From NCBI GenBank assembly GCA_013368325.1, contig JAACJK010000165.1:496001-560000 (forward strand): a stretch of 64,000 nt of DNA, read 5' to 3'. The DNA comes from Ephemerocybe angulata (lineage: Eukaryota; Basidiomycota; Agaricomycetes; Agaricales; Psathyrellaceae). Numbering within the stretch: position 1 is the stretch's first letter; every line of letters begins with the position of its first letter. The translations under genes and the position numbers were made by a program. Positions 42,090 through 53,813 of the stretch are shown piece after piece. Below the pieces are notes generated by a model. That model ran no database searches. It saw only the letters and a list, made by a program, of their open reading frames with translations, and was not told the origin of the DNA.

Positions 42090-44130
42090 TGAGTCAATGC
42101 TGATGGACCTCTCAGGCGCCGAGTCGCCGACCGACTTTGAACTATGTTGGTGCATCCACCATACCTACCTTCATTCGACTTGGACTTCAATAATGCATGC
42201 ACTCCGAACTTTGAAACGCGTAGACAACTCGAAGATTCCACAGCGCTCTTCTTGTATAAACAGGGGAAGATGTCAGGACGGACTGCCTGGCATGGGACGA
42301 GGGCGATGAATGATCAGGTCGAAAGCACTGAGATCACTCTACAGAGCTTCGAGCGAGGTCTCACCGCATCAGCGCTTTTGTACCGTTGTCGAGAGGGGTA
42401 ACATAGCAATTTTCGAGCTTAGGGTGAGTGCCTGAATCTGCTGCGTTGAGGCCGGCCATGCGGCTGACGCTGAGTACTTATCTAAACGTCGCGTTTCAGG
42501 CGTAGGTAACTTGAAACTTCTATCACATATCTGTCGTCAGATTATTTATTCAGGATTCTCAACATTTATGGGTGCGCATTCATAGCCAGCCATCCGAATG
42601 AATTTGTCGCGACTCGGACGATAGCAGGAGGATGGAGCCCCCGCCGGGGAGAAAACCCATTGAGCTCGAATTGGAGCAAGGATATGAGCACCTTTGGAGG
42701 CACGTAACGTGCCCTTCGCGTGTAGTGGACTGAGAAATGAACCTCCCTGCGTGGCTGATTCCAGTGGAATCGGGCTGTGGCTTTGAGACGCGTTTCAGTA
42801 TTATGGGCGCTTAAATTATCGAGCGTGGTTTCCCCACGGACAGACAGCAGTTGGGGCGTGGATTTCAGTGACAACCATGCCACGATTCTCTCTGGAGAAC
42901 TAAGTGGTGCACTCGAGACCCGTGTTTACGTATAGCCAATTCGTTGAAGTATTCATCGTCTGTTGGCCCCGCTTATCTCGGTAGTATCGATTGCTTCCCC
43001 TATTACTTGCACACTCACCAATAACTTCACTCGCATATTGTCCTACTTAGAGTAAGCATGCCTGCACCACCTTTCTACTTCAAGGGTCAGAATACGCAAC
43101 CAGCCCGGATTCGCCAAGAATATCGCCAGGCGCTTAAATGTCCGTCGACGGCGGTGTGCACGAAACTGGGCCAGCGACTTCAACGGAAGTACCCACTCGT
43201 GTATAACTAACCTAGAGATAATACCCAGCTGTTGCGCAGGGAGCTTCAAGTCACGCAGGCGAGCGCTAACGCCCCGATATCGCATTATCGACAAAGAGCA
43301 TGGATCAAATACTCGAGTAACCATACAGGATGTCCCGTTCAAACAGCCACACCACTTCCACCCCATCGTCTCCCCACATTCTGCAGCTATCCCACCACCC
43401 TAGATCTCGTTTCCTCTCGCCTCTCGGATAACCGACACTGCGCGAGACAAAAACGCTCGTGCTAAGGACGGCTGTATATCATAGGCGCGGTACGAGCGCG
43501 AATGGTCCTATTCCTCTCGCAGGCCCCAGTGCAATCGTCATCTCGAGCCTGAAGTAAGTGCATATCCAGCCTTTGAAGCGTGTGGAACTTGGAGGAGTGG
43601 GGACACGTTGCCAAAAGGCCCGAGTTCCTCCTCGTTGATCCCAAGAACCGAACATCATCAATCCAGGCTGCTTCCGCCCCATGGTTGCCATCGTAGGTAC
43701 TCGTCCATCTAGAAGCCTCGCAGACATCTCGTCACCCTCTCCCAGGTTCCCTCTCCCCTCGCCAGAAGCGACGACCGCAAGATGTCCAGCGTTGCGAGGT
43801 TCCAATCCCTGATGAGCCTCGGAACGTTCTCTCCGACGTGCTTCCCGGACTGGATGTGCAGACGCCGGCAGCGCATTCCTACACCTCTGTGTCCTCCCCA
43901 CGTCTCCAAGTCGCGATGCCCTTCCCTCCGCCGTCCCGATCCCTGATCTATATCCTCGCGTGCAGCCCAATTCGCCCGGTTCTTTCGCAATCATCACTGA
44001 GGGAGGTGGTGGGGGTATGCGCCTGTACACGCTGTTGACTATGGTTGGACGTGCGTAAGGAAGGAGGGTGAGAAGTCGCAGTGGAGGACTACTTCGCGAT
44101 GTCGGGCAAATAGCGATGTCCGAGGAAATT
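42090..44130. other. Spacer right of the KDZ composite, no intact gene
   Basis: Resumes the ankyrin spacer: GGGCGCTTAAAT at 42805-42816, variant AGGCGCTTAAAT at 43128-43139, and an altered GGCCCCGCTTATCTCGGTAG from about 42964. This pair corresponds to 6778/7131 and 60869/61219. A minus frame at 43479-44177 is open for 232 codons but has low-complexity content and no paralogue that keeps it, so I do not call it. Confidence 0.4.
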
Positions 44131-44148
44131 GGATGTTTTCGGGGACGA

Positions 44149-45110
44149 GAGCAAGCGGTTCCCTGCGGTCGGCACATCGACGCAGTTACAGTGTTGGACT
44201 ATGTGGCGATATGTGGGCTTGTGACGGAGTGGTGGTGGCGAAGTCATCGAGAGAGTGCCCAATCGCTAGTTTGAAGGGCAGGCGTAATCGAGGCGGGGCA
44301 ATTAGGGCTTGTTTGAGCTTCCGCCCCGTCATTGAGGGGGTCACTGGTCCTAGACGAGGGCGAGGGCAGCACTGAGCGTTGAGGGGAGGCGTTGTGTTTC
44401 ATCGTGCTGGGGGCCGATCCAAAGGTCCAAGTGCCGCTGTGGGTGGATAGAGGCCCATCCTCCGTGACTATCGAGTGGGAGTCGGAGTTGACGTTGGCGA
44501 GCGGTACGGGGGCACCGGAGGGGTATGGGGTTGGCAGGAGGGCGGGGCGCTGAGGCAGATTAGCTCTTTGAGGGTGGTTCTAAGTCGTAGCGGTGGAGGA
44601 GCATGGAGAAAGTGAGAGGTCGATCACCATCGAAGGTGCAAAAGCGTCGTCCGGATCTCTGGCATGGAGATGAGAGCGCAACACTGACGGCTCGTGTTAG
44701 CCCAGTGAGACAGGTAGAGCCACCAAGGTGTACCCAACAGGGCGTTCAGAGCTATGCAAAAGTCGTCGTGGTTGGAAAGAGAGAAAGGTGTCGTCGCCGT
44801 CACTGTCCCGGGCTTTCAGGTATGGCGTCCCACGGCCGGCTCTCTTCGTTTGGCTCGGGCGGCGTCGAGTCCTTCCCAGCACCAGGTGAATCACGCTAAG
44901 TCCTTTCACAGGTAGCCTGAGTAGTCCACCGTCCAGGCAGAGATCCGTTGTACAAGGTCATTGTGGTCAAGTGCGGGGCCAAGCTCGTCGGCCCCTATCT
45001 CGGTGATGCCATCCGGCATCAGAGCTCTTCAAGTTCAATGACCTCGTTCTTGGACTTTGACCACCATGTCGCGATCGACCAACTTCAAGGACGACGCTGA
45101 ATGAATCTTA
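44149..45110. pseudogene. Spacer relics before gene C: R anchor, minus relic, motif and MSRS first exon
   Basis: R anchor GCAAGCGGTTCCCTGCGGT from 44149. Minus-strand exon relic 44909-44697 (IHLVLGRTRRRPSQTKRAG...) has a close copy at 52262-52059, where it ends at a GTAAGC donor. GGCCCCTATCTCGGTGATG at 44990-45008, then an ATG at 45066 (MSRSTNFKDDAE, stop). Traces only. Confidence 0.35.
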
Positions 45111-45945
45111 AGACTTGGTGACCCGTTTCCTCGTTGTGATAAGACGTCATGTACGCTAGGTATGGTACGCGATCCCTCGTATCTTTGACGGGTGGGACAG
45201 CCTGCAATATAGCACAAGGTTGAAGGCGACGACCAATAGGTGAGTATCTCTTCTTTCTATCTCCCTTTCTGAATTTGCTCACCTTAACCTGGCACATTAG
45301 ACTCGGCTCGATTTTGTTTCGATTTTCCCGCTCGAAGATGGAAGATGAAAGGCTGAAAAGCACTGCGAATGGCCGAGCGACGACAGTGTGTCATTGAAGC
45401 TCCCCGGCCACTTCGCCCATAGACTCCATAGCTATGAGGTCATCCAGTGAAGCCAAACTGAGCACGGCGGCTGGTCATTCCGTCGCTGACATGGTTCAGG
45501 GAGGTCCTGGGAGGTGGTCGGACGGCACAGTTGGGCGTAGAGAACCTCAATGGCGATCGTGAGGTGTGTAACACGTACTTCACCTTCTTCTACGGTGCTG
45601 CGACCTCCTTTGTCTAGAATGAAACTCATTCCTCGCATAGATAATCGGCTCCAACCCGCCGCCCTCTGGAACTACTACGGGAAATCGACCTTTCCGCCTT
45701 CTTTTCCCTGCCTGAACCCGCTCAAATTGTATCGGCGCCTCCACACCATGGTCAAGCTCGGCTCGCACCATCTCAAGCTCTTTCTCCACGGCAATCTATG
45801 TTCAGGCTCGGAGAGGTGAATTAGGTTCTGTGGCCTTGGCGTCTGACCGGGGTCCCTGGTCGTTGTAGTATCCCTAGGTGAGTGCTCGGGCACAATTTTC
45901 AGTCTTCTCTTTCGTTCAGTTGCTTTTGCCCTTCTCCCCCTGTCG
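45110..45945. other. Spacer, no supported gene
   Basis: Paralogous to 52450-53286, with many indels between the copies. Repeated GTGAGT/GTGAGTATC-like donors suggest remnants of exons, but no frame is preserved between the two copies. Confidence 0.35.
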
Positions 45946-46465
45946 CTTTATGTGATCCTGAGGTTTCAAGGATGACTGGAGCTATCTATGCTTGCGGCTC
46001 TAGCCTCGAGGGTCGTGTATGGCGTAGCGACATGCGGCAACGAGGCGTGCTGGCAATTAGGCGCCCAGTGCTACCAGTCGTAGACCAGCACTCCACCGTT
46101 CCTCTTGAATCCCTAACTCAACTTCATGCTAACACGAATCCTTTTCTAGTTGGTATCAAACTATCCGTCCCGCCTACCTATTAGTTAAAACCCTTGAATA
46201 TACGTCGGCGTGCCACCCTGTATCTGTAAAGGTGTGTCTTTAGCCTGGAGCTCAAAGCTTGCTGCGCTGCTTCTCTGTGACATTCCGCGTGTTCATTTCG
46301 CTTCCAAACCGTTTCACGATCATTCATTCCGATGTAACTATAACATGACACGAGGTCTATTGCCTCATGTTGGCAGGTATATCGCAGGCACCTCCACCTG
46401 CCGCTCGAGACTATTCTCTTCCTCATTGTCCCCGTCCTTTCCCTCACCCTTGACTTTCGCCCACG
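45946..46465 (+). promoter_or_regulatory. Upstream region of gene C, nearly identical to that of gene D
   Basis: From CCTGTCGCTTTATGTGATCC to the start codon the sequence matches 53287-53813 almost base for base, much better than the spacers further upstream. It holds a short open frame that ends in CGTCCCGCCTACCTATTAG and pyrimidine-rich DNA before the ATG. Contains the likely promoter and 5' UTR. Confidence 0.45.
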
Positions 46466-49381
46466 ATGGCGGCCGGAAGTTGCACGATCCCTGGAAATCC
46501 AGACATCGCTGGCGTCGGCGTTCGTATCGCGATCTACGTCCAAACTCTCCTGTGCTTTTTTCCGGCTTTTTGGGCGCTCTTCGACGGGAAGGTTTCGCAG
46601 GGCGAATTGGACGCCGCCGAGAATCAGGCCACGACGAACCTCGTCCTCGCTTTCGCAATCCTCATCTCCTCCATCGTCCAGGCTCAGACACTCGGGTTGA
46701 CGAACTACCACGCCAGCATCGTCCTCAATATGTCCTGGCTGAACAATACCAACGCGTTCATCTATTTCCTCCTCTACATCCAACACAAGAGTCAAGCAGG
46801 CGTTCGGGGGCGGGTGGCACCTACCTGGCGCGCGTGGGCTCAACATGTTCGGGAATTGGTCGTCTCTGTCGTCCACCGCGGTGAGTACCCATGGTTTTCA
46901 TCTTTTAGTTGAAGAATCTAATCCGCTTCGCGACAGGAACTGCAAGCTCAAATCAGACGAGTGCTGGCTCAAATGCAGAACTCGGTCAGATCAAAGGCGC
47001 AGACGCTACCTCGATTCGGAGTGGTGCCGGGCGAACTCAGACAGGTGAGACCGGACTCTTCTTCCTGAAGCAATGTGAATACTCATCGGACGGATGCAGA
47101 AGATCTGCAGGGCCATGACGACTATGCACGCGCCGGCGCGAAGCTTCTGGTCAAGCGCTTCGTTTTGCTCTTGGGGTCGTTACACCTCAGCCTCATGGCC
47201 GGTCTCGGGCTGTGGCTTTGGAGCAACATTCGAACGTTTGGAGAAGGGCAGGATGCTGTGAACGACTGTGCGGCCACGCATGCGCTCCTCACGATCTTGG
47301 GAAAGCATGTCCCGTTCGCTTCAGAGGGGCTCCGGATTGTCTCGTTGGCTATCTACGCAATATTTCTCGTTCCAGGAATCAACCTCCTCCTCCCGGTTGT
47401 GGTATTCCTTGGGTTCTATCATCTTCATCGTGTCACCCCGATTCCGAAGGTCACGGGCTCGGAGGCGATCGCCGACTCCTATATTCACCGTTCTCGGTTC
47501 TCGTTTTGGATTCGGCGTGCCTCCAACACGATCGTGCAGCGTTGGGGCATCCTTCCTCCCTTCATTGGTTTAATCTTTTTGTTGACCATCAACCTCGTCT
47601 TCGTCATTGACATCGAGCTTGCGCTGAAGCAAAATGCAGGCCTCCAGGGGGGGAACGAAGCCGAGTGGGGATTCGGTCAGATTCTGGCGATGCTCTTGTT
47701 GTTCATGCCCCTCCGCGATCTCGCCGAAACGATTCTTGCTCGTAGGATGAAGCAAAGACAGAAAGACTTGGATATGGGTCTTGGGGGTGCTATCAAAGCA
47801 AAAGATTCTAACATGGTACACGCAATGATTTCGAGAGGGGCAAACCCAAACATAAAACTTGAGGGTATGTCAATCCATGGTTGACTTTACCTGGTGACTA
47901 ATCAATGCATCTAGGGGATATATCTGCGATGCGCATGGCTTGCAATCATGAAGATTTGAACGTCATCAGAATCCTATTAGAAGCAGGAGCAGATCCAAAC
48001 ATTGAAGGTAGGCTCCAATGAGTGTGACCTGCGCGTGCACTCACCATATATATAGACGGCAATAGGAGAGATCCCTATAAAATTGACGCTGATAATAAAG
48101 ATTGTCTTCGACTTCTCAATCAAGTCGAGAAAGGGTCTCTAGGTCTGTCAACTTTCAAGTAGCAGGATAGCAGTACATGAAACTCATATTCATCTATAGA
48201 TACAGTAAAAGCACTCGTTCAGGCAGCAAAGACTGGATATGGAGCTGCAGTCAAGATCGTTCTTGGATTTCTGGAAATTAAGCTTGGTGAAAAAGAGGTA
48301 TGTGCTAAAGCCTGCCCCAATATGAATTGAAAAAAAGAATGTCTTCAAGAGTTTCCTTGAGGCTCTATCCAGCACCGGAATCAATGTCAATGCCAGAAAC
48401 ACCGACGGGATAGCCTCACCTGCCGCGGCGGTCACAAAGGCCCAGGAATTTGAAACTGTCATCTTGAAGCTCCTTCTCGCTGCGCCTGGGATCGATGTCA
48501 ACGCGCCAAACACCGATGGGTTGACGACCTTGAGCCTTGCGGCTAGGAAAGGCCACCAAGCTATTGTCAAGCTCCTTCTCGCCGCGCCTAGTATCGACGT
48601 CAACGCGGCAGACACCAGTGGGCGGACACCCTTGAGCTTTGCGGCTGAGCACGGCCGCGAAGCTGTTGTGAAGCTCCTTCTCGCCGTGCCTGGGATTGAC
48701 ATCAACGCGCCAGACACCGATGGGTGGACACCCTTGCGTTTTGCGGCCAGTAACGGCCACGAAGCTGTTGTCCAGCTCCTTCTCGCCGCGCCTGGGATCG
48801 AAGTCAACGCTACAGTCACCAAAGGGGGGACACCCTTGCATTTTGCGGCTCACGGCGGCCACGAAGCTGTTGTCAAGCACCTTCTTGCTGCGCCTGGGAT
48901 CAACGTCAACGCGCCAAGCACCAAAGGGCGGACAGCCTTGTCTTTTGCGGCTGAGTACGGCCGCGAAGCTGTTGTCAAGCTCCTTCTCGCCGCACCCGAG
49001 ATTGACGTCAACGCACCAGACACTGAAGGGTGGACCCCCTTGATATTTGCAGCCAGGAACGCTCAAGATGCTATTGTGAAACTCCTCCTCGCCGCGCCTG
49101 GGATCGACGTCAATGCGGCAGACACCAGTGGGTGGACGGCCTTGACTTGGGCGGCCTTCAAAGGCAGAGAAGATATTGTCCAGGGCCTCTGCGCAGTTCC
49201 TGAGATTCTCGTTGATGTGACTGACGTCAAGCGCAATATTCAAAATCCAGCTGGAGACTCATGGCGGTGGTATGCTGCGTCGAAGGATGTGCAGGAGAAG
49301 TGTTACCGGATATTGGAAGAGTTTTCGGAATCGAAAGGTGGCGGGGCCCAGGAGGGATCGGAAAGCCCAGGTGGAGGATGA
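46466..49381 (+). CDS. Ankyrin array gene C: multi-span membrane protein with ankyrin repeats
   Basis: Exons 46466-46880, 46937-47044, 47100-47864, 47915-48007, 48056-48142, 48200-48297, 48350-49381; total 2598 bp, 865 aa, no stop. The first six exons have exactly the lengths of gene B (415, 108, 765, 93, 87, 98), all junctions GT-AG. Exon 1 starts MAAGSCTIPGNPDIAGVGVR and has three hydrophobic spans. Exon 3 has four or five more, ending ILARRMKQRQKDLD. Ankyrin-like units start at ARGANPN analogues (ISRGANPN), then LLEAGADPNIE. The last exon has seven 34-aa repeats (e.g. TPLSFAAEHGREAVVKLLLA) and the tail ESKGGGAQEGSES. The intact frame across seven exons and strong conservation of the membrane exons suggest a functional gene. 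Confidence 0.85.
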
Positions 49382-50975
49382 AGGGACGACTTCTAGGTAA
49401 GAGGCATTCTTCTGGACTATCTCTATACCTCCGTATTACATATGACCAGGATTTTTCCAAAGCCCGCGTCACTCTGAACACCGCGTCGACTCCATCTTAT
49501 ACACCCGCACGTTCTGAGCTGCCTTGTGTTTCGTTCTGTGCCTATTTTATTACACTTCATGTAACACACGGACCAATGACTCGGAAATCGTTGTTTTACA
49601 ACTTAGAGCTCCACTTATTTTCCCTCGAGCCTTACACGTAGAAGTACTATCCCGCTGTGAGAATATACACATGCTTCGTGATAGCCGGTGCTCGATGAGC
49701 CATCCTCCAGGTGCAGGCATCTCAATACTTCGATTCTCCAGGCATCCCACGGCCTATCCCAGCTTAGCAGTTTGCTGATCCACCCCGTCTGCTGGACTAT
49801 CCCTAAGCCTGGTATAGTCTCTCGGGCGTGCAGCTCTGGTGCGAAGACCTAAAGGCATTGAATACGGAATCTCCTTGATTGAATGTCAACGCTCGACGGG
49901 CGCTTAAATCGGCCGCATCACAAACATTCATAATAAGGAATGATGATCGAAGAAAAGGCCGCAGAGTCTATACTTTTATATGCACAACATGGAGAAGATA
50001 CACGTACACGTCTCAAAGATATGCTGAAATACCAGCCATGTGCACAATGTGCTTTCACTCAGAATGTGCTGCGCCAGCCCAATCCCACAATAGAGATGTC
50101 CGTCTCTCCTTGCCCTTTGCTTGCCCTAGTAAATCGAACTCTCGTCGTCAGCTTAATTGTGCCTGGTTGGACCCGAAGCGTGATAGCTAGTCCTACCTAG
50201 CATGAAGTCTCGAAACAACGCAAAGTTATGTTCACGAGTGCAGCTGCAGACCCCGAGGAATCGAGAGGAGTGTGAGCCCTGAAATGGGCTCAGAAATGGG
50301 AGTGTAAGTTGCACACGCCGAGAATGCTCGATTGTCGAGAGCCAAGGCGCACTTCCAGGAGGTGGGCGCTAATACACCCCCGGCGCCAATCTCCCGATGC
50401 TACTAGAGCTCTTCAGACCGCGCGTTGCAACACGTAGACCATTCGGCCAATCTACGCGAAATTGTCCCCCGCCACCCCTCGCCCATCGGTCCCACCAACC
50501 GTCCATAGACGTTCAGAAGAAGGAGGGGCCACGCCGTGCGCTGCCTCTCGGCGCTCGCTTTGTGATAACCTTGCGTTCCATCGTCCTTCCCACCCTCGAC
50601 TCTGTTTTCTCCGACGCTCCAGGGTACTCGCTATCCGGCTGTCGGTGCTACGCAAGGCCAGCTTCAGGGAGTGGACGGTCGACGGTCGTGCTGGCTTGTG
50701 CATACCGCCCTTACCCGTACAAAATGCTTTCTCAGCCTCTCGTACCCTCTTAGCGCCCTCGCTGCGTTCCGTATGCGTCTCGTTATGTACTTCCACCGTT
50801 TTCCGTGTACTTCCAAGTCCCCTGGTGGTAACCCCCTTCGCGTGTTCGGCTTCGCTGGTGTCCTACATTGATCGTTTGTGGAATGGTGGATGTGGTGGAG
50901 AGGTGGATTCGTGCACGATGTGGACTGCGATGGCGAGTTGGTAGAAAAGGAGGGCATGGAAACCTTTCGGAAGAT
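49382..50975. other. Post-ankyrin spacer block after gene C
   Basis: GGGCGCTTAAAT at 49898-49909, ATGCTGAAATACCAGCC near 50022-50038, CCCATCGGTCCCACCAACC near 50480, TCTGTTTTCTCCGACGCTCC near 50602. A plus frame opens at 49940 (MMIEEKAAESILLYAQHGED...) and corresponds to the longer open frame after gene D, but stops at 50200. No gene called. Confidence 0.45.
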
Positions 50976-52262
50976 CTATTCGAGACGCTGTGCTGGGCGG
51001 CGAAGGCGCGTTGGACAAGTGGGGTTGGATAAGAAGCCGTATGTGGGATGAGCGCGAGGAGAGAGGTCGTTGAAGGGCGGAAGAGACGCCGAGTATGTTA
51101 GTGCCGGATTGACAGATACAAGGACTCTGTTTGCAGAGCCGAGGGGAGTAGAGAGTAGGAGGTGGGTTGAGAGTGATTGGTGATTGGGATGTTGGAGGCG
51201 AACTGGGGGCCGCTTGCTAGTGAGCGCGACCGTGTCTTCGGCGTAGTCGACAGCGCGTCGGTGCTGAACGTTGAGAGCGGACGGTGGAAAACGATGCATC
51301 TGTGGAGGCAAGACTCCCACACGCACTGTTGGGGGAGAAGGCGAGCTTGTGATGGACGGTCCTGCCCCAGGCTGGATATCTCTTTGACAGCCCCTCTGAA
51401 CGCGGTCTTGAGGAGTAGAGGCTGTGGAAGGCGGTTCGACAGAGGGATGAACCGACATGGAATAACTGCCGGAGCAAGAGGCGGTGATGCAGGGCAGGCC
51501 GTTGAGTACGGAGGCGAAGGCGTAGAGGAAAAAGAGCGGCGGGAGCCGGAGACGAGAGCAAGCGGTTCCCTGCGGTGGGCACATCGACGCAGTTACAGTG
51601 TTGGAGTATGTGGCGATATGTGGGCTTGTGACGGAGTGGTGATGGCGAAGTCATCGAGAGAGTGCCCAATCGCAAGTTTTGAAGGGTAGGCTGTCATTGA
51701 GACGGGGCAGTTAAGGCTTGTTTGAGCGTCCGCCCCGTCGTTGAGGGTCACTGATCCTGGACGAGTGCGAGGGCAGCACTGAGCGTTGAGGGGAGGCGGT
51801 TTGTTTCATCGTGGTGGTCCAAGTGCCGCTGTGGATGGATAGAGGCCCATCCTCCCTGACTATCGAGTAGCCGTCGAAGTTGATGTTGGCGAGAGGTACA
51901 AGGACACCGGTGCGGTAGCAGATTAGCTCGTCAAGGTTGGTCCTTAGCCGTAGCGGTGGAGGAGCATCGAGAAAGGTGAGGTCGATCACCGTCGAAGGTG
52001 CAAAAGCGTCGCCCGGACCTCTGACATGGAGATGAGAGCGCAACACTGACGGCTCGTGTTAGCTCATTGAGAGAAGGAGAGCCATCAAGGAGGGCTTACC
52101 AGGGCGGATAGAACTAAGGTACTTAGGTGAAGGTAGTTGTGGTTGGAAAGAGAGAAGGGTGTCGTCGCTGTCACTGTCCGCTTTCAGGTGTGGCGTCCCA
52201 CGGCCGGCTCTCTTCGTTTGGCTCGGGCGGCGTCGAGTCCTTCCCAGCACCAGGTGAATCAC
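50976..52262 (-). pseudogene. Fused minus-strand relics with a deletion junction, C-D spacer
   Basis: The minus frame 51584-50976 starts with R-block text (CPPQGTACSRLR) and continues directly into Q-block text (LYAFASVLNGLPCITAS). This shows that the DNA separating R from Q in other spacers was deleted at about 51545-51556. Upstream on the same strand, 52262-51711 holds another relic: MIHLVLGRTRRRPSQTKRAG... to a donor near 52100, then an exon reading IDLTFLDAPPPLRLRTNLDE and onward through NINFDGYSIVREDGP. No recognised family. Confidence 0.35.
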
Positions 52263-53286
52263 GCTAAGTCCTTTCAGATGTAGCCTGAGTAGTCCACTGT
52301 TCAGGCAGAGATCCGTTGTACAAGGTCAAGTGCGGGGCCAAGCTCGTCGGGCCCTATCTCGGTGGTGCCATTCTGCATCAGAGCTCTCGTTCTTGGACTT
52401 TGACCACCATCTGGTGTCCGAGTCGTCCTCAATGTTGGTCGATCGCGACATGAATCTTAAGAAATGGTGACCCGTTTGCCTGTTGTGATAAGGCGCCATG
52501 TACACTAGGCATGGTTCCAGGAATGCGGCTTTCATTTTCGCTGGTACGCGATCCCTCGTGCCTTTGGCTGGTGCGATATACTTAGCGCAGGGTTGAAGGC
52601 AATGGCAATAGGTGAGTATCTCTTTCTGTCCCCCTTTCTGAGATTGCTCACTTGACCTGGCGCATTAGAATCGTCTCGATTTTGTTTGTTCTCTGCCGCT
52701 CGAAGATGGAAGAAAGGCTGAAAACTGCTGCGAATGGCCGAGCGACGACCTCATGTCCTTGAAGCTCCCCGGCCACCTCGCCCTCAGACTTCATAGCTAT
52801 GAGGCCATCAAGTAGAGACGAACTGAGCACGGCGCCTGGTCATTGCGTCGCTGACGTGGTTCAGGGAGGTGGTCGGACGGCACAGTTGGGCGTAGAGAAC
52901 CGTCAATGGCGATCGTGAGGTGAGTAATACGTACTTCACCTTCTTCTAGAATCTACGGAGCTGCGACCTCCTTTGTCTAGAATGAAGCTCATTCCTCGCA
53001 TAGATAACCGGCTCCCACCCGCCGCCCTCTAGAACTACTCGACCTTTCCGCCTTCTTTTCCCTGCCTGAACCCGCTCAAATTGTATCGGCACCTCCACAC
53101 CATGGTCAAGCTCGGCTCGCCATCTCAAGCTCTCTCTCCACGGCAATCCATATTCAGGCTCCGAGAGGTGAATCAGGTTCGTGGGTTTGGCGTCTGACCG
53201 CGGTCATTGTGGTATCCCTAGGTGAGTCCTGCGGCACATTTCCCGGTCTTTTCTTTCGTTCAGTTGCTTTTGCCCTTCTCCCCCTG
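52262..53286. other. Spacer before gene D, no supported gene
   Basis: GGGCCCTATCTCGGTGGTG from about 52349, then sequence paralogous to 45020-45945. No preserved frame. Confidence 0.4.
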
Positions 53287-53813
53287 TCGCTTTATGTGAT
53301 CCTGAGGTTTCAAGGATGACTGGAGCTATCTATGCTTGTGGCTCTAGCCTCGAGGGTCGTGTATGGCGTAGCGACATGCGGCAACGAGGCGTACTGACAA
53401 TTAGGCGCCCAGTGCTACCAGTCGTAGACCAGCACTCCACCGTTCCTCTTGAATCCCTAAATCAACTTCATGCTAACACGAATCCTTTTCTAGTTGGTAT
53501 CAAACTATCCGTCCCGCCTACCTATTAGTTAAAACCCTTGAATATACGTCGGCGTGCCAGCCTGTATCTGTAAAGGTATGTCTTTAGCCTGGATCTCAAA
53601 GCTTGCTGCGCTGCTTCTGTGTGACATTCCGCCTGTTCATTTCGCTTCCAAACCGTTTCACGATCATTCATTCCGATGTAACTATAACATGACACGAGGT
53701 CCATTGCCTCGTGTTGCCCGATATATCACAAGCACCTCCACCTGCCGCTCGAGACTATTCTCTTCCTCATTGTCCCCGTCCTTTCCCTCCCCCTTGTCTT
53801 TCGCCCATCCGCG
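53287..53813 (+). promoter_or_regulatory. Upstream region of gene D
   Basis: Near-identical copy of 45946-46465. Differences are scattered single bases. Likely promoter and leader. Confidence 0.45.

Noticed and set aside
43479..44177. 232-codon minus frame
   Set aside because: No domain, arginine/serine-rich, and not kept in the paralogous spacers.
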